From Arthrobacter sp. 31Y (GTDB lineage: Bacteria; Actinomycetota; Actinomycetes; Actinomycetales; Micrococcaceae): DNA of 64,000 nucleotides. Below, piece by piece: positions 8,195 through 17,116 of the stretch. The notes under the pieces were generated by a model that did no database searches, was not told the DNA's origin, and saw only the letters and a program-made list of their open reading frames with translations. The stretch's first letter is position 1; every line of letters starts with the position of its first letter. A program made the position numbers and the translations under genes. Where the stretch lies: NCBI RefSeq assembly GCF_000526335.1, contig NZ_JAFW01000001.1, positions 4,774,001 through 4,838,000 of the forward strand. Reading direction: 5' to 3'.

Positions 8195-9868
8195 ATGACA
8201 CAACCCCGATACTTCCGGGCTGCCCGGATGACGGCGGCAAGCCTTGCAGTGGGCGCGATGCTGCTCACCGGCTGCACCGCAAATGTCAACAAGACAAGCA
8301 CCTCCGACGCCGGCGCGAACGCCAGCGCGTTCCTCACCATTCCGCGTGAGGACATGGGCACGTTCGTGCAGAACTTCAACCCGTTCGCTCCCACGGTGAA
8401 CCCGATGGTGCAGCAGTCAATTTACGAATCCCTCCTGATCTTCAACCCGGCAAAGGGAGACACGGTGCCGTGGCTGGCCACCGAGTGGAAGGCGGCAGAG
8501 GACGGCAAATCGGTCACCTTCACCCTTCGCGACGGCGTGAAGTGGTCCGACGGGCAGCCCCTCGTGGCTGACGATGTTGCCTACACTTTTGAACTGCAGA
8601 AGAAGATCAAGGGCGGCTTCGAGTATCTGGATACCGTCACGGCCGAGGGCAATAAAGTCACGTTCAACTTCAACAAGCCGTGGTCACCTGCGCTCTACGA
8701 CGTAGGCCAACTCATCATCCTGCCCAAACACATCTGGGCCGCTTTGCCGGATCCGGAAAAGGATGCGAACGCCAAGCCGGTGGGTACGGGACCATACACC
8801 GAGGTGGATACTTTCCAGGCCCAATCCTTCGTCCTGAAGAAGAACCCCAACTACTGGCAGCCTGAGAAGCAGAAAATTGCCGGCATCAAGATGCTCGCTT
8901 TCGCAGGAAACGACGGCGCCAACCTCGCCGCCGCGAACGGCGACGTGGACTGGGCTCCGCAGTACATTCCCAACATTGAGAAGACGTTCGTTTCCAAGGA
9001 CAAGGAACACCGTCAGTACTGGTTCCCTGCCACCGGTGCCATGATCAACTGGCAGCTCAACACCACCAAAGCGCCGTTCAATGATGTTGACGTCCGCAAA
9101 GCATTGAGCATGGCCGTGGACCGGGATCAGGTCACCAAAATTGGTATGAGCGGCTACGCCAAGCCGGCTGACTGCACAGGACTCTCCGGCAACTATGAGA
9201 CCTGGAAGAACGCCGCGGTCAAGGACAACTGCACGTGGACCAACCACGACGTGCAGAAGGCCAACGAGCTTCTGGACAAGGCGGGCTATCCCAAGGGAGC
9301 TGACGGGAAGCGCACGCTCAAGGACGGGAAGCCCTTCGAGTTCAAGATCTCTGTGGGCGCAACGTCTTCGGATTGGCTGTCCGTGGCCAACGTGATCGCG
9401 CAAAACCTGGCCGAGGTGGGTGTTACGGCCAAGGTGGAGTCCCCTGATTGGGCTGCAGTTGTTGCCGGCTACGAGACCGGCGACTTCGACTCCGGGATCG
9501 TCTGGAGCGCCAACGATCCCAGCCCTTACAAGTACTTCAACACCTCCATGGGCACCTCCACTGTGAAGCCGGTAGGCACCAAGACGTTTGATAACTACCA
9601 CCGCTTCGGCGACACGAAAGCCGATGCCCTGCTGGCCGACTTCGTCGGGGCAGCTGACGAGTCCAAGCAGAAGGACATCGCCAACAAGCTGCAGGAAGAG
9701 TACAACGACGTCGCACCACTGGTGCCGCTGTTCTCAGGCCCTGAATGGGGCGCCTTCAATGACACCCGCTTCACTGGCTGGCCCACGGAGGACAACCCGT
9801 ACGCCACCCTCTCCGTACGCTCACCTACAACAGTGCTGATCCTGTCCACGCTGGAACCGCGCAAGTAG
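8195..9868 (+). CDS. Family-5 ABC substrate-binding lipoprotein (fructan locus)
   Basis: 557 residues from ATG 8195 (MTQPRYFRAARMT), with AGGAAAGAG upstream. The lipoprotein signal ends in the lipobox LLTGC, so the protein is anchored on the outer face of the membrane. The fold is that of Dpp/Opp/NikA binding proteins: an early PWLATEWKAAEDGKSVTFTLRDGVKWSDG segment, here split by me as PWLATEWK and FTLRDGVKWSDG, and later AFNDVDVRKALSMAVDR-like APFNDVDVRKALSMA. Family 5 mostly binds peptides and metals, but some members take oligosaccharides. The GH32 and fructokinase genes in the same operon suggest fructo-oligosaccharides or difructose anhydrides. Confidence 0.85.
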   Translation: MTQPRYFRAARMTAASLAVGAMLLTGCTANVNKTSTSDAGANASAFLTIPREDMGTFVQNFNPFAPTVNPMVQQSIYESLLIFNPAKGDTVPWLATEWKAAEDGKSVTFTLRDGVKWSDGQPLVADDVAYTFELQKKIKGGFEYLDTVTAEGNKVTFNFNKPWSPALYDVGQLIILPKHIWAALPDPEKDANAKPVGTGPYTEVDTFQAQSFVLKKNPNYWQPEKQKIAGIKMLAFAGNDGANLAAANGDVDWAPQYIPNIEKTFVSKDKEHRQYWFPATGAMINWQLNTTKAPFNDVDVRKALSMAVDRDQVTKIGMSGYAKPADCTGLSGNYETWKNAAVKDNCTWTNHDVQKANELLDKAGYPKGADGKRTLKDGKPFEFKISVGATSSDWLSVANVIAQNLAEVGVTAKVESPDWAAVVAGYETGDFDSGIVWSANDPSPYKYFNTSMGTSTVKPVGTKTFDNYHRFGDTKADALLADFVGAADESKQKDIANKLQEEYNDVAPLVPLFSGPEWGAFNDTRFTGWPTEDNPYATLSVRSPTTVLILSTLEPRK

Positions 9869-9908
9869 ACCCCAACCACCCCCGCAGTAGGGCCATGGCA
9901 GGCCCACC

Positions 9909-9958
9909 GCACGCCCGGCGGCACTCTGCCGCTGACCCGGCCAACCCGCCGGGCGTGC
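9909..9958 (+). other. Intergenic hairpin between binding-protein and permease genes
   Basis: GCACGCCCGGCG (9909-9920) and CGCCGGGCGTGC (9947-9958) form a perfect 12-bp GC stem with a 26-nt loop in the 126-bp gap. There is no T-run, so it is more likely an mRNA processing/stability or partial attenuation element than a full terminator. Such hairpins often make binding protein more abundant than permease. Confidence 0.55.
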
Positions 9959-9994
9959 CCCACAATTTCCGCAATTCCCGAATGGAGGGAAACC

Positions 9995-10972
9995 GTGCGC
10001 TTCATCCTGCGCCGCTTGGGTTTCTACCTGATCGCCTTCTGGGCATCCATCACCCTGAATTTCCTGCTCCCGCGATTCATGCCGGGCGACCCCGTGTCCC
10101 GCATGTTTGCCCGCTCCCAGGACCGAATGCAACCTGAACAGATCGAGGCCCTGCGCAAGCTGCTGGGTGTTGATGATCGGCCCATTTGGGAGCAATACAT
10201 CAACTACATGCAGAACATTTTCACCGGGCAGATGGGTGTCTCCATCTCCCGTTTCCCCACCCCGGTCACTGAGGTCATCTCGTCCCAAATCGGATGGACA
10301 CTCCTGCTGGGCGGAACCGCACTGGTGATCGCCGCCGTCGTGGGTAACCTGCTGGGAATCCTGGCTGCTTGGCGCCGCGGCGGTGCGATCGACTCCGCGC
10401 TTCCACCGGTACTGGTTTTCATTGGCTCGTTCCCGTACTTCTGGCTTGCGATGGGTGCGCTGTACCTGTTCGGCGTGGTGCTGGGATGGTTCCCCATCCG
10501 GCATGCGTTCACGGACGGTTTGGAGCCGGCGTACACCTGGGAGTTCATCGGCGACGTCGGTGCCCACCTTGTGCTGCCCGCGTTGACCATTGTGCTGGTC
10601 TCGATCGGCGGCTGGATGCTCGGCATGCGAAACACCATGATCGCCACCAATTCGGAGGACTACATCACCATGGCCGAAGCCAAGGGACTCCGCCCGGGCC
10701 GCATCATGCTCCGCTACGCAGCCCGCAACGCCATGCTCCCCTCGGTAACTAGCTTTGGCATGGGACTGGGGTTCGTGGTGGGCGGTGCCCTGCTCACGGA
10801 GGTGGTGTTCGCCTATCCCGGTGTCGGCTACCAGCTCCTCAACGCTGTCCAAGGCCTCGACTATCCGCTCATGCAGGGCTTGTTCCTGACCATCACCGCC
10901 GCTGTTCTGCTTGCCAACTTCCTGGTGGACATCCTGTACGTCCGCCTCGACCCGCGCGTGCGCAGCAACTAG
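9995..10972 (+). CDS. ABC permease, DppB type (fructan locus)
   Basis: 325 residues with a GTG start preceded by GGAGGGAAACC. It opens MRFILRRLGFYLIAFWASI, followed by the LPRFMPGDPVSRM segment characteristic of DppB/OppB permeases. The cytoplasmic EAA loop reads TMAEAKGLRPGRIMLRYAARNA. About six membrane helices. It pairs with the next permease as the translocation channel for the family-5 importer. Confidence 0.9.
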   Translation: MRFILRRLGFYLIAFWASITLNFLLPRFMPGDPVSRMFARSQDRMQPEQIEALRKLLGVDDRPIWEQYINYMQNIFTGQMGVSISRFPTPVTEVISSQIGWTLLLGGTALVIAAVVGNLLGILAAWRRGGAIDSALPPVLVFIGSFPYFWLAMGALYLFGVVLGWFPIRHAFTDGLEPAYTWEFIGDVGAHLVLPALTIVLVSIGGWMLGMRNTMIATNSEDYITMAEAKGLRPGRIMLRYAARNAMLPSVTSFGMGLGFVVGGALLTEVVFAYPGVGYQLLNAVQGLDYPLMQGLFLTITAAVLLANFLVDILYVRLDPRVRSN

Positions 10973-10982
10973 AGGACTGACC

Positions 10983-11921
10983 ATGACAACCGCACTTCTG
11001 AAGCAGCCAACACCAACACCGGCTGTCCGCAAGCCCAACCGCAGCTTTGTCCACGGCCTTATCAGCAACAAGAAAGCGCTGACGGGCATGGCCGTGATGG
11101 TCATCTTCATTGCACTGGCCCTGCTGGCGCCGGTGCTGTTTCCGGGCGATCCCTCAAGGATTACCGCCATGGCCTCCCTTGAACCATCGGCCGAGCACTG
11201 GCTGGGCACCACCGCCAAAGGACAGGACGTGCTCGCCCTGACCGTTCACGGCTCACGTAGTTCACTGTTTGTGGGACTGACCGTGGGCTTGGCATCCACC
11301 TTCATCGGCATCCTGGTAGGCCTGGCTTCGGCGTACTTCGGCAAATTCATTGACGAAGCACTCTCCCTGGTCACCAACGTCTTCCTGCTCCTGCCCGGCC
11401 TGCCGCTGCTGGTCATCCTGGCCGCTTTCCTTCCGCCGGGCCTAGGCACCGTCATCCTGGTTCTGGTGGTGACCGGATGGGCCGGCTCAGCGCGCGTCCT
11501 GCGTTCACAGGCGCTATCCATCCGCTCCAAGGATTTCGTAGCTGCGGCCGTGGTGTCCGGCGAACGGGCCGGCCGGATCATGTTCCGCGAGATCCTGCCC
11601 AACATGGCCTCGATCGTCATGGGTACCCTCCTGGCTTGTGTGATCTACGGAATCGGCGCACAAGCTGGCCTGGAGTTCCTCGGACTGGGCGATGTCAGCA
11701 CGGTCTCCTGGGGTAACAACCTCTTCTGGGCTGGCAATGAAGGCGCCTTGCTGACCGGCAGTTGGTGGGTCTTCGTACCCTCCGGCGTCTGCATCGCACT
11801 GGTGGCCTTCGCCCTGGCCCTGATCAACTACGCCGTGGATGAAGTCACCAACCCGCGGCTGCGAAAGATCAAAACCCCCAAAACAACACCCGCTAAAGTC
11901 GAAAGGAGCGCCGCCAAATGA
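10983..11921 (+). CDS. ABC permease, DppC type (fructan locus)
   Basis: 312 residues from ATG 10983 (MTTALLKQPT) with GAGGA upstream; the frame extends further upstream but overlaps the preceding permease. The DppC hallmarks are present: HWLGTTAKGQDVLALTVHGSR near residue 75, six membrane helices, and the EAA loop (DFVAAAVVSGERAGRIMFREI). The C-terminal NPRLRKIKTPK tail is cytoplasmic. It overlaps the following ATPase gene by ATGA. Confidence 0.9.
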   Translation: MTTALLKQPTPTPAVRKPNRSFVHGLISNKKALTGMAVMVIFIALALLAPVLFPGDPSRITAMASLEPSAEHWLGTTAKGQDVLALTVHGSRSSLFVGLTVGLASTFIGILVGLASAYFGKFIDEALSLVTNVFLLLPGLPLLVILAAFLPPGLGTVILVLVVTGWAGSARVLRSQALSIRSKDFVAAAVVSGERAGRIMFREILPNMASIVMGTLLACVIYGIGAQAGLEFLGLGDVSTVSWGNNLFWAGNEGALLTGSWWVFVPSGVCIALVAFALALINYAVDEVTNPRLRKIKTPKTTPAKVERSAAK

Positions 11922-12880
11922 CCATCTCCCAAGTTTCCTTCGGCTCCCACGAACCTGTCCTGGACGTCAAGGACCTCACGGTCAAGTACATCGGCGACAC
12001 CCGCTCCACCACCGCCGTCGATCGCGTTTCCTTCAGCATTGGCACCGGTGAGGTGTTCGGTCTCGCGGGGGAGTCCGGCTGCGGGAAGTCCACCATTGCC
12101 AACTCGATCATGAGGCTCCTGAAGGATCCTGCGAAGATCGCCGGCGGCAGCATTTCCTTCGGTGGAAAAGACGTCCTGGCCATGAGCCCGGAGGAGCTGC
12201 GGCGTTTCCGCTGGCAGGACGTGGCCATGGTGTTCCAGTCGGCCATGAACTCGCTCAATCCGGTGCTGACCATCGGCGAACAGATTGTGGACATCTTCAC
12301 CACCCACGCCGGATACTCCCGCAAGGAATCAATGCGGCGTGCCGGTGAACTGCTGGAACTGGTGAGGATCGATCCCGCCCGGCTTAAGTCCTATCCGCAC
12401 CAGCTCTCGGGCGGCATGCGTCAACGCGCTGTGATTGCCATGGCGGTGGCGCTCAAACCGTCATTGTTGATACTGGACGAGCCCACCACCGCACTGGATG
12501 TGGTGGTTCAGCAGGAAATCATGGCGCAAATCAAGGATCTCCAGCGCGAGCTCGGCTTCTCCGTCCTGTTCATCACCCATGACATGTCCCTCATGGTGGA
12601 ACTCTCGCACCGCATGGCCGTGATGTACGGCGGACGAATTGTGGAGACCGCGAAGGCCCAGGACGTGTACGCCAACCCCCGCCACCCCTACACCCAGGCG
12701 CTGATGGGCGCGTTCCCGCCGCTCACCGGCCCCCGCCTTCCGCTGACCGGCCTGCCCGACGGCGTGAAGTTCCGCAACATCCCGGACCTCGCCGAGGCTG
12801 CACCCGGCCACTTTGTGGCGCCGTTCGGTGCCGACGCGTCGGTTGTTGAGTCCGTAAACTTGGAAGGAGCCGCACGATGA
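11918..12880 (+). CDS. ABC ATPase, DppD type (fructan locus)
   Basis: 320 residues. Walker A GESGCGKST, Q-loop VFQSAMNSLNP, signature LSGGMRQR, Walker [13 protein letters not shown] and switch His in ITHDMS are all intact. The C-terminal HPYTQALMGAFPPL is the standard oligopeptide-type regulatory tail. Start and stop overlap the neighbours by ATGA, so expression is translationally coupled. It hydrolyses ATP for the importer together with the next gene product. Confidence 0.93.
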   Translation: MTISQVSFGSHEPVLDVKDLTVKYIGDTRSTTAVDRVSFSIGTGEVFGLAGESGCGKSTIANSIMRLLKDPAKIAGGSISFGGKDVLAMSPEELRRFRWQDVAMVFQSAMNSLNPVLTIGEQIVDIFTTHAGYSRKESMRRAGELLELVRIDPARLKSYPHQLSGGMRQRAVIAMAVALKPSLLILDEPTTALDVVVQQEIMAQIKDLQRELGFSVLFITHDMSLMVELSHRMAVMYGGRIVETAKAQDVYANPRHPYTQALMGAFPPLTGPRLPLTGLPDGVKFRNIPDLAEAAPGHFVAPFGADASVVESVNLEGAAR

Positions 12881-13971
12881 GCCACTCACTGGTGACCCCA
12901 CCGGCCGTGTCCCACACCGGCACCCCTGCCCTGGAGATCCGCGGTTTGGGAAAGACGTTCCCGATTGGCGGTTTGTTCTCCCACGATTCTGTCCGCGCCC
13001 TGCATGGGATCGATCTGACCATCGCCAAGGGCGAAATTGTGGCGCTCGTGGGGGAGTCCGGTTCCGGCAAGAGCACCCTGGCCCGCTGTGTGGCGCGGCT
13101 CGAAAAGCCGAGCTCGGGGGAGATCCTGATTGACGGTGTCGACGTCCTGAAGCGGGACCGCTTCCAAGCGTCACGTGCGTTCCGAGCCCAACTCCAGATG
13201 GTGTTCCAGGATCCCTTCGGTTCATTGAACCCGGCCCACAGGATGGATCACTTCCTGCGGCGCTCGTTGGCCATCCACGGCAGGAGTGGCGGAACTGAGC
13301 AAGAGACTCAGAGGCGGCTCGAAGAGCTCATGACCACCGTTGGCCTGCAGGCTGACATGCTGAACTCGTATCCGCACGAGCTCTCCGGCGGCCAGCGCCA
13401 ACGCGTTGCGATCGCCCGGGCCCTTGCCGTTGAACCGCAGGTCATCCTGGCTGACGAGCCCACGTCCATGCTGGACGTTTCTGTCCGGATCGGCGTGCTG
13501 AACCTGATGCGCAAGCTCCGCGACGAGCAGGGCATCTCCATGCTCTACATCACCCACGACCTCGCGTCCGCACGGTACTTAGCAGACAGGACCGCGGTCA
13601 TGTTCGCCGGCGAATTGGTTGAAGAGGGCGAGTCCTTGGACCTTCTGGCCAATCCGGCGCACCCTTACACGCAACTGCTGGTTTCAGCTGTCCCTGACCC
13701 TGCCCGTGCAGGCTCCTATGATCCGGTCCGCAGGGCCGAATTGCGGCAAGCGGTCATGGCCTCAACGCACTGCGCGTTCAACGGCGATCCGAACCAAGCC
13801 TGCTCGTCCGAGGAACCTGTGCGCCATCAGGTGGGTGACCCCGAAAACCGTCACTGGGTACGCTGCCACCTCTACCGGCCGTGGGCTGCTGCCGGCAGTC
13901 ATGCCTTGGCCAGTGAACCAACCCAAACCAGCCACCCGGCGTCGAACGCTCAAGAAGAGGCTTCCGCATGA
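12877..13971 (+). CDS. ABC ATPase, DppF type (fructan locus)
   Basis: 364 residues. Walker A GESGSGKST, Q-loop VFQDPFGSLNP, signature LSGGQRQR, Walker B VILADEPTSMLD and ITHDLA are intact. The C-terminal region keeps the Cys-containing OppF-type tail (CAFNGDPNQAC and WVRCHLYRPW). It completes a two-ATPase Dpp-type importer. ATGA overlaps join it to the DppD-type gene before it and to the GH32 gene after it, which directly links this importer to fructan hydrolysis. Confidence 0.93.
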   Translation: MSHSLVTPPAVSHTGTPALEIRGLGKTFPIGGLFSHDSVRALHGIDLTIAKGEIVALVGESGSGKSTLARCVARLEKPSSGEILIDGVDVLKRDRFQASRAFRAQLQMVFQDPFGSLNPAHRMDHFLRRSLAIHGRSGGTEQETQRRLEELMTTVGLQADMLNSYPHELSGGQRQRVAIARALAVEPQVILADEPTSMLDVSVRIGVLNLMRKLRDEQGISMLYITHDLASARYLADRTAVMFAGELVEEGESLDLLANPAHPYTQLLVSAVPDPARAGSYDPVRRAELRQAVMASTHCAFNGDPNQACSSEEPVRHQVGDPENRHWVRCHLYRPWAAAGSHALASEPTQTSHPASNAQEEASA

Positions 13972-15518
13972 CTGAACTTACCCACCCGCTCGCCACCATT
14001 CCGCGGGACGAGTTGCTGTCCCGCGCCGAGGCCGACCCCCTCCGTCCACGATTCCACTTCGTCTCGCCGGCGGGTTGGCTCAACGATCCCAACGGGGTCA
14101 GTCAATGGAACGGCACCTACCACTTGTTCTACCAGTACAACCCTGAGGGTGCTTTCCACCACCGTATCCAGTGGGGCCATGCCACCAGCACGGACCTGGT
14201 TACCTGGACTGATCAGCCCGTGGCTTTGGAGCCTTCCGCGGGACCGGATGCCGAGGGTTGCTGGTCGGGGGTGTTGGTGAACGACGACGGTACACCCACC
14301 TTGGTGTACTCGGGGCGGTTTGAGGACAAGGAACTGCCCTGCGTCGCCGTAGGATCACCGGACCTGCTGAATTGGACCAAGGATCCTGGAAATCCGGTGA
14401 TTGGCGCCCCGCCGGCCGGCGTCGAAATTACTGCGTACCGCGATCACTGCGTGTGGCGCGAAGATGGCAAGTGGCGGCAACTTGTGGGTTCAGGGATTCG
14501 GAACCTCGGCGGCACGGCGTTCTTGTATGAGTCTTCGGACCTGCGATCTTGGGACTACCTCGGACCACTGTTCATCGGCGATGCATCCCAGGGTGATCCT
14601 GCGGACACTGACTGGACCGGGACCATGTGGGAATGCGTTGACCTGTTCCGGGCAGGACAAGGTTCGTTGGGGTCCGCACCTGCGGCCGACTCGCCGGATG
14701 TGCTGGTTTTCTCCGCGTGGGACGACGGCGAAACCCGCCACCCGCTGTACTGGACCGGCCGTTACGCCGGAGATACCTTCGAGCCGGCCGCGTTGCACAG
14801 GCTGGACTACGGAGGCCGCTTCTTCTACGCACCGCAGTCTTTCCAAGATGAGTCCGGCCGACGCGTCATGTTTGGCTGGATGCAGGAAGGGCGCAGTGAT
14901 GCAGCAATGGTGGAAGCCGGCTGGTCCGGTGTCATGAGCCTGCCGCGCGTCACCACCGTGGCCAAGGACGGAACCTTGGCGTTTTCACCGGTTCCCGAAA
15001 TCGAGAAACTGCGCAGCGATCACATCAGCGTACCGGCCCAGGTGTTGGTGGGAGCCGGAACGTCCGTGACAACGGGTGTGTCCGGCAACCAGCTGGACCT
15101 GGATTTGGACGTGCAGCTGGCTCCCGGAGCAGAGGTTCGGCTGGGAGTGCTGGCGTCCACAGATGGTGCTGAGCAAACGGAAATCGTGCTGAGCCGGGCT
15201 GCTGACGGAACCCCCACCGGCACCCTTCGCCTTGACCGCACCCGCAGCAGTCTCAACCCTGCCGTTGATGTGGAGGACAAGTCCGGCCCGCTTCCCATGA
15301 CGGATGGTCGTGTTCGCCTTCGCGTGTTGGTGGACCGGTCCGCCGTCGAAATTTTCGCCAACGGAAAACCGCTCACTGCCCGTATCTACCCGACGCTGGG
15401 CGGCGAGCGCGTGACGCTGGCCGCAACTGAGGGTTCGGCGCGGCTCCTCTCCTTCGATGCCTGGACCATGGCTGAGATCTTTGAAGAGACCCGTAGCCTC
15501 CTGCCGGAAGGGAAGTGA
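13968..15518 (+). CDS. GH32 beta-fructosidase, cytoplasmic
   Basis: 516 residues with no signal peptide. The GH32 nucleophile motif is GWLNDPNG (Asp40) and the acid/base motif is WECVDLF. The transition-state-stabilising RDP motif reads YRDHCVW, keeping Arg-Asp but with His for Pro. A five-bladed propeller is followed by a beta-sandwich (SAVEIFANG near the C-terminus). A cytoplasmic location fits hydrolysis of imported fructo-oligosaccharides, levanbiose or difructose anhydride-derived disaccharides to fructose. It overlaps the ATPase gene by ATGA. Exact linkage specificity cannot be read. Confidence 0.9.
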   Translation: MTELTHPLATIPRDELLSRAEADPLRPRFHFVSPAGWLNDPNGVSQWNGTYHLFYQYNPEGAFHHRIQWGHATSTDLVTWTDQPVALEPSAGPDAEGCWSGVLVNDDGTPTLVYSGRFEDKELPCVAVGSPDLLNWTKDPGNPVIGAPPAGVEITAYRDHCVWREDGKWRQLVGSGIRNLGGTAFLYESSDLRSWDYLGPLFIGDASQGDPADTDWTGTMWECVDLFRAGQGSLGSAPAADSPDVLVFSAWDDGETRHPLYWTGRYAGDTFEPAALHRLDYGGRFFYAPQSFQDESGRRVMFGWMQEGRSDAAMVEAGWSGVMSLPRVTTVAKDGTLAFSPVPEIEKLRSDHISVPAQVLVGAGTSVTTGVSGNQLDLDLDVQLAPGAEVRLGVLASTDGAEQTEIVLSRAADGTPTGTLRLDRTRSSLNPAVDVEDKSGPLPMTDGRVRLRVLVDRSAVEIFANGKPLTARIYPTLGGERVTLAATEGSARLLSFDAWTMAEIFEETRSLLPEGK

Positions 15519-15523
15519 AACCC

Positions 15524-17089
15524 ATGGAAAAAGCATCATCAGTCTCACGCCGTGGCCTTCTGACCGGTGCCGGTGCGGTAGCACTGGGCGGGTCCTTGGC
15601 GCTGTCCACCCCTGGTGGGCCCGCCGCGGCGGCGGGCGGCCCAGCCTCGAAAGGATCCTCCCGGATGCGCCCGGTCTATCACTTCAGCGTGCCTGACAAT
15701 TGGAAGAACGATCCCCAACGGCCCATCTACCTGGACGGGGAGTATCACTACTACTACTTGTATAACGCCGATTACATCAGTGGCGGTGGGGGCACGTCCT
15801 GGCGCCGGGCCACCACTACTGACCACGTCGCGTTCCGGGACCGTGGTGTCGCGATACCGAAGTTCAGCAACAGCAACGGCGACTGTTGGTCCGGGTGCAT
15901 GGTGGTTGATGAGGGCAATACCGCGGGATACGGGGCGGGCGCGATCATAGCCTTGGTCACCCAGGCGCCGGAGGGCCGCCAGGCCCAGTACCTCTGGTAC
16001 TCCACGGACAGGGGGCGCTCGTTCAAGCCCGGTGGCCAGGCGCCCGTACTGCCCAACCCAGGGGTGAACGATTTCCGTGATCCCAAGGTGATATGGGATG
16101 AGGACCGTGGCCGGTGGTTCATGGCCAACGCAGAGGGACAAAAGCTGGGCTTCTACACCTCTCCGGACCTGCGTTCCTGGACTCGAGTTGGCGAGTTTCT
16201 TCGCAGTGACTTGGGGCTGCTGGAGTGTCCTGACCTCTTTAAGATGACGGCCGACGACGGCACCTCCCATTGGGTGCTGGGCACCAGTGCCAACGGCAAG
16301 GGCCGTGGGCTTCCTGCGACGTACGCCTACTGGACAGGAGCTTTTGACGGTACTTCCTTTACCCCCGACCATGGCGAGCCGGAATGGCTGGATTATGGTT
16401 TCGATTTTTATGGCGCAGTGACGTATCCGCATCACGATGCATCGGGAGCGGAGGACCCCACCCTCCGCCGGGCCATCGGTTGGGCAAACTTCTGGGACTA
16501 CCCCCACAACACGCCAACCCTTGCCACTGACGGCTACAACGGCGATGACATGATCGTCCGCGATCTCCGGCTCAAGCATGGAAACGGGGCCTATTACCTG
16601 GCTTCGGCCCCTACCTCGGCGTTGGCGGACCACGTGAAGCGCACACATCGGCTCGGTGATGTGGCGGTTGCGGGCACTCATGACCTGAAGATCCGTTCGA
16701 ACGCCTACGATCTGAGCTGCGAACTGGTATGGGACCCGGCGGTGCCGCCCGCCAATCTGGGACTGGAGGTATGCCGTGCGCCGGGCGGAGGCCGGCATGT
16801 TGCGGCGGGTGCCTTCCTGCGTGGCCCGTTTACCTACGTCAATCGCCGCCCCACCATCAACCCCACGGCTGGCGAAACCCAAACCCCTGTGGACCCCACA
16901 ACAGGGCGACTTACGCTACGCATCCTGGTGGATCGCACCAGTGTGGAGGTGTTCGTTGGGGATGGGCGCGTGGTGCACTCGCACCGGGTGTTCCCCCTTG
17001 AGGGTGATGACGGCATCCGCCTCTACGCCCATGAAGGAGCGGCCACGTTCCAGAACCTGACCATCCGTGAGCTCAAGGTCACGCCCTAG
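15524..17089 (+). CDS. Tat-exported GH32 levan enzyme (levan fructotransferase or exo-levanase)
   Basis: 521 residues from ATG 15524, preceded by GGAAGGGAAG; a GTG nine bases earlier is possible. A twin-arginine signal (SVSRRGLLTGAG) and an AAAA cleavage region predict Tat export of a folded enzyme. Catalytic motifs: WKNDPQRP (nucleophile Asp63, with Gln where most GH32 have Asn), NDFRDPKV, and LECPDLF (acid/base Glu). The NDPQRP variant and overall pattern resemble levan fructotransferases (making difructose anhydride IV) and levanbiose-releasing levanases of Arthrobacter; this resemblance is from memory, not alignment. It would digest levan outside the cell to feed the importer. Confidence 0.8.
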   Translation: MEKASSVSRRGLLTGAGAVALGGSLALSTPGGPAAAAGGPASKGSSRMRPVYHFSVPDNWKNDPQRPIYLDGEYHYYYLYNADYISGGGGTSWRRATTTDHVAFRDRGVAIPKFSNSNGDCWSGCMVVDEGNTAGYGAGAIIALVTQAPEGRQAQYLWYSTDRGRSFKPGGQAPVLPNPGVNDFRDPKVIWDEDRGRWFMANAEGQKLGFYTSPDLRSWTRVGEFLRSDLGLLECPDLFKMTADDGTSHWVLGTSANGKGRGLPATYAYWTGAFDGTSFTPDHGEPEWLDYGFDFYGAVTYPHHDASGAEDPTLRRAIGWANFWDYPHNTPTLATDGYNGDDMIVRDLRLKHGNGAYYLASAPTSALADHVKRTHRLGDVAVAGTHDLKIRSNAYDLSCELVWDPAVPPANLGLEVCRAPGGGRHVAAGAFLRGPFTYVNRRPTINPTAGETQTPVDPTTGRLTLRILVDRTSVEVFVGDGRVVHSHRVFPLEGDDGIRLYAHEGAATFQNLTIRELKVTP

Positions 17090-17116
17090 CCCGCCCCTCA
17101 GAAGGAGAGACCTCTG

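Noticed and set aside
9821..11218. Long minus-strand open frame (465 codons) opposite the fructan permease genes
   Set aside because: The translation is His/Gln/Gly-rich with no domain, and the plus strand encodes two clear ABC permeases.
15545..16882. Long open frame on the minus strand (445 codons) opposite the exported GH32 gene
   Set aside because: It lies wholly antisense to a gene with clear catalytic motifs and gives no recognisable protein. Long spurious frames are expected in GC-rich DNA.
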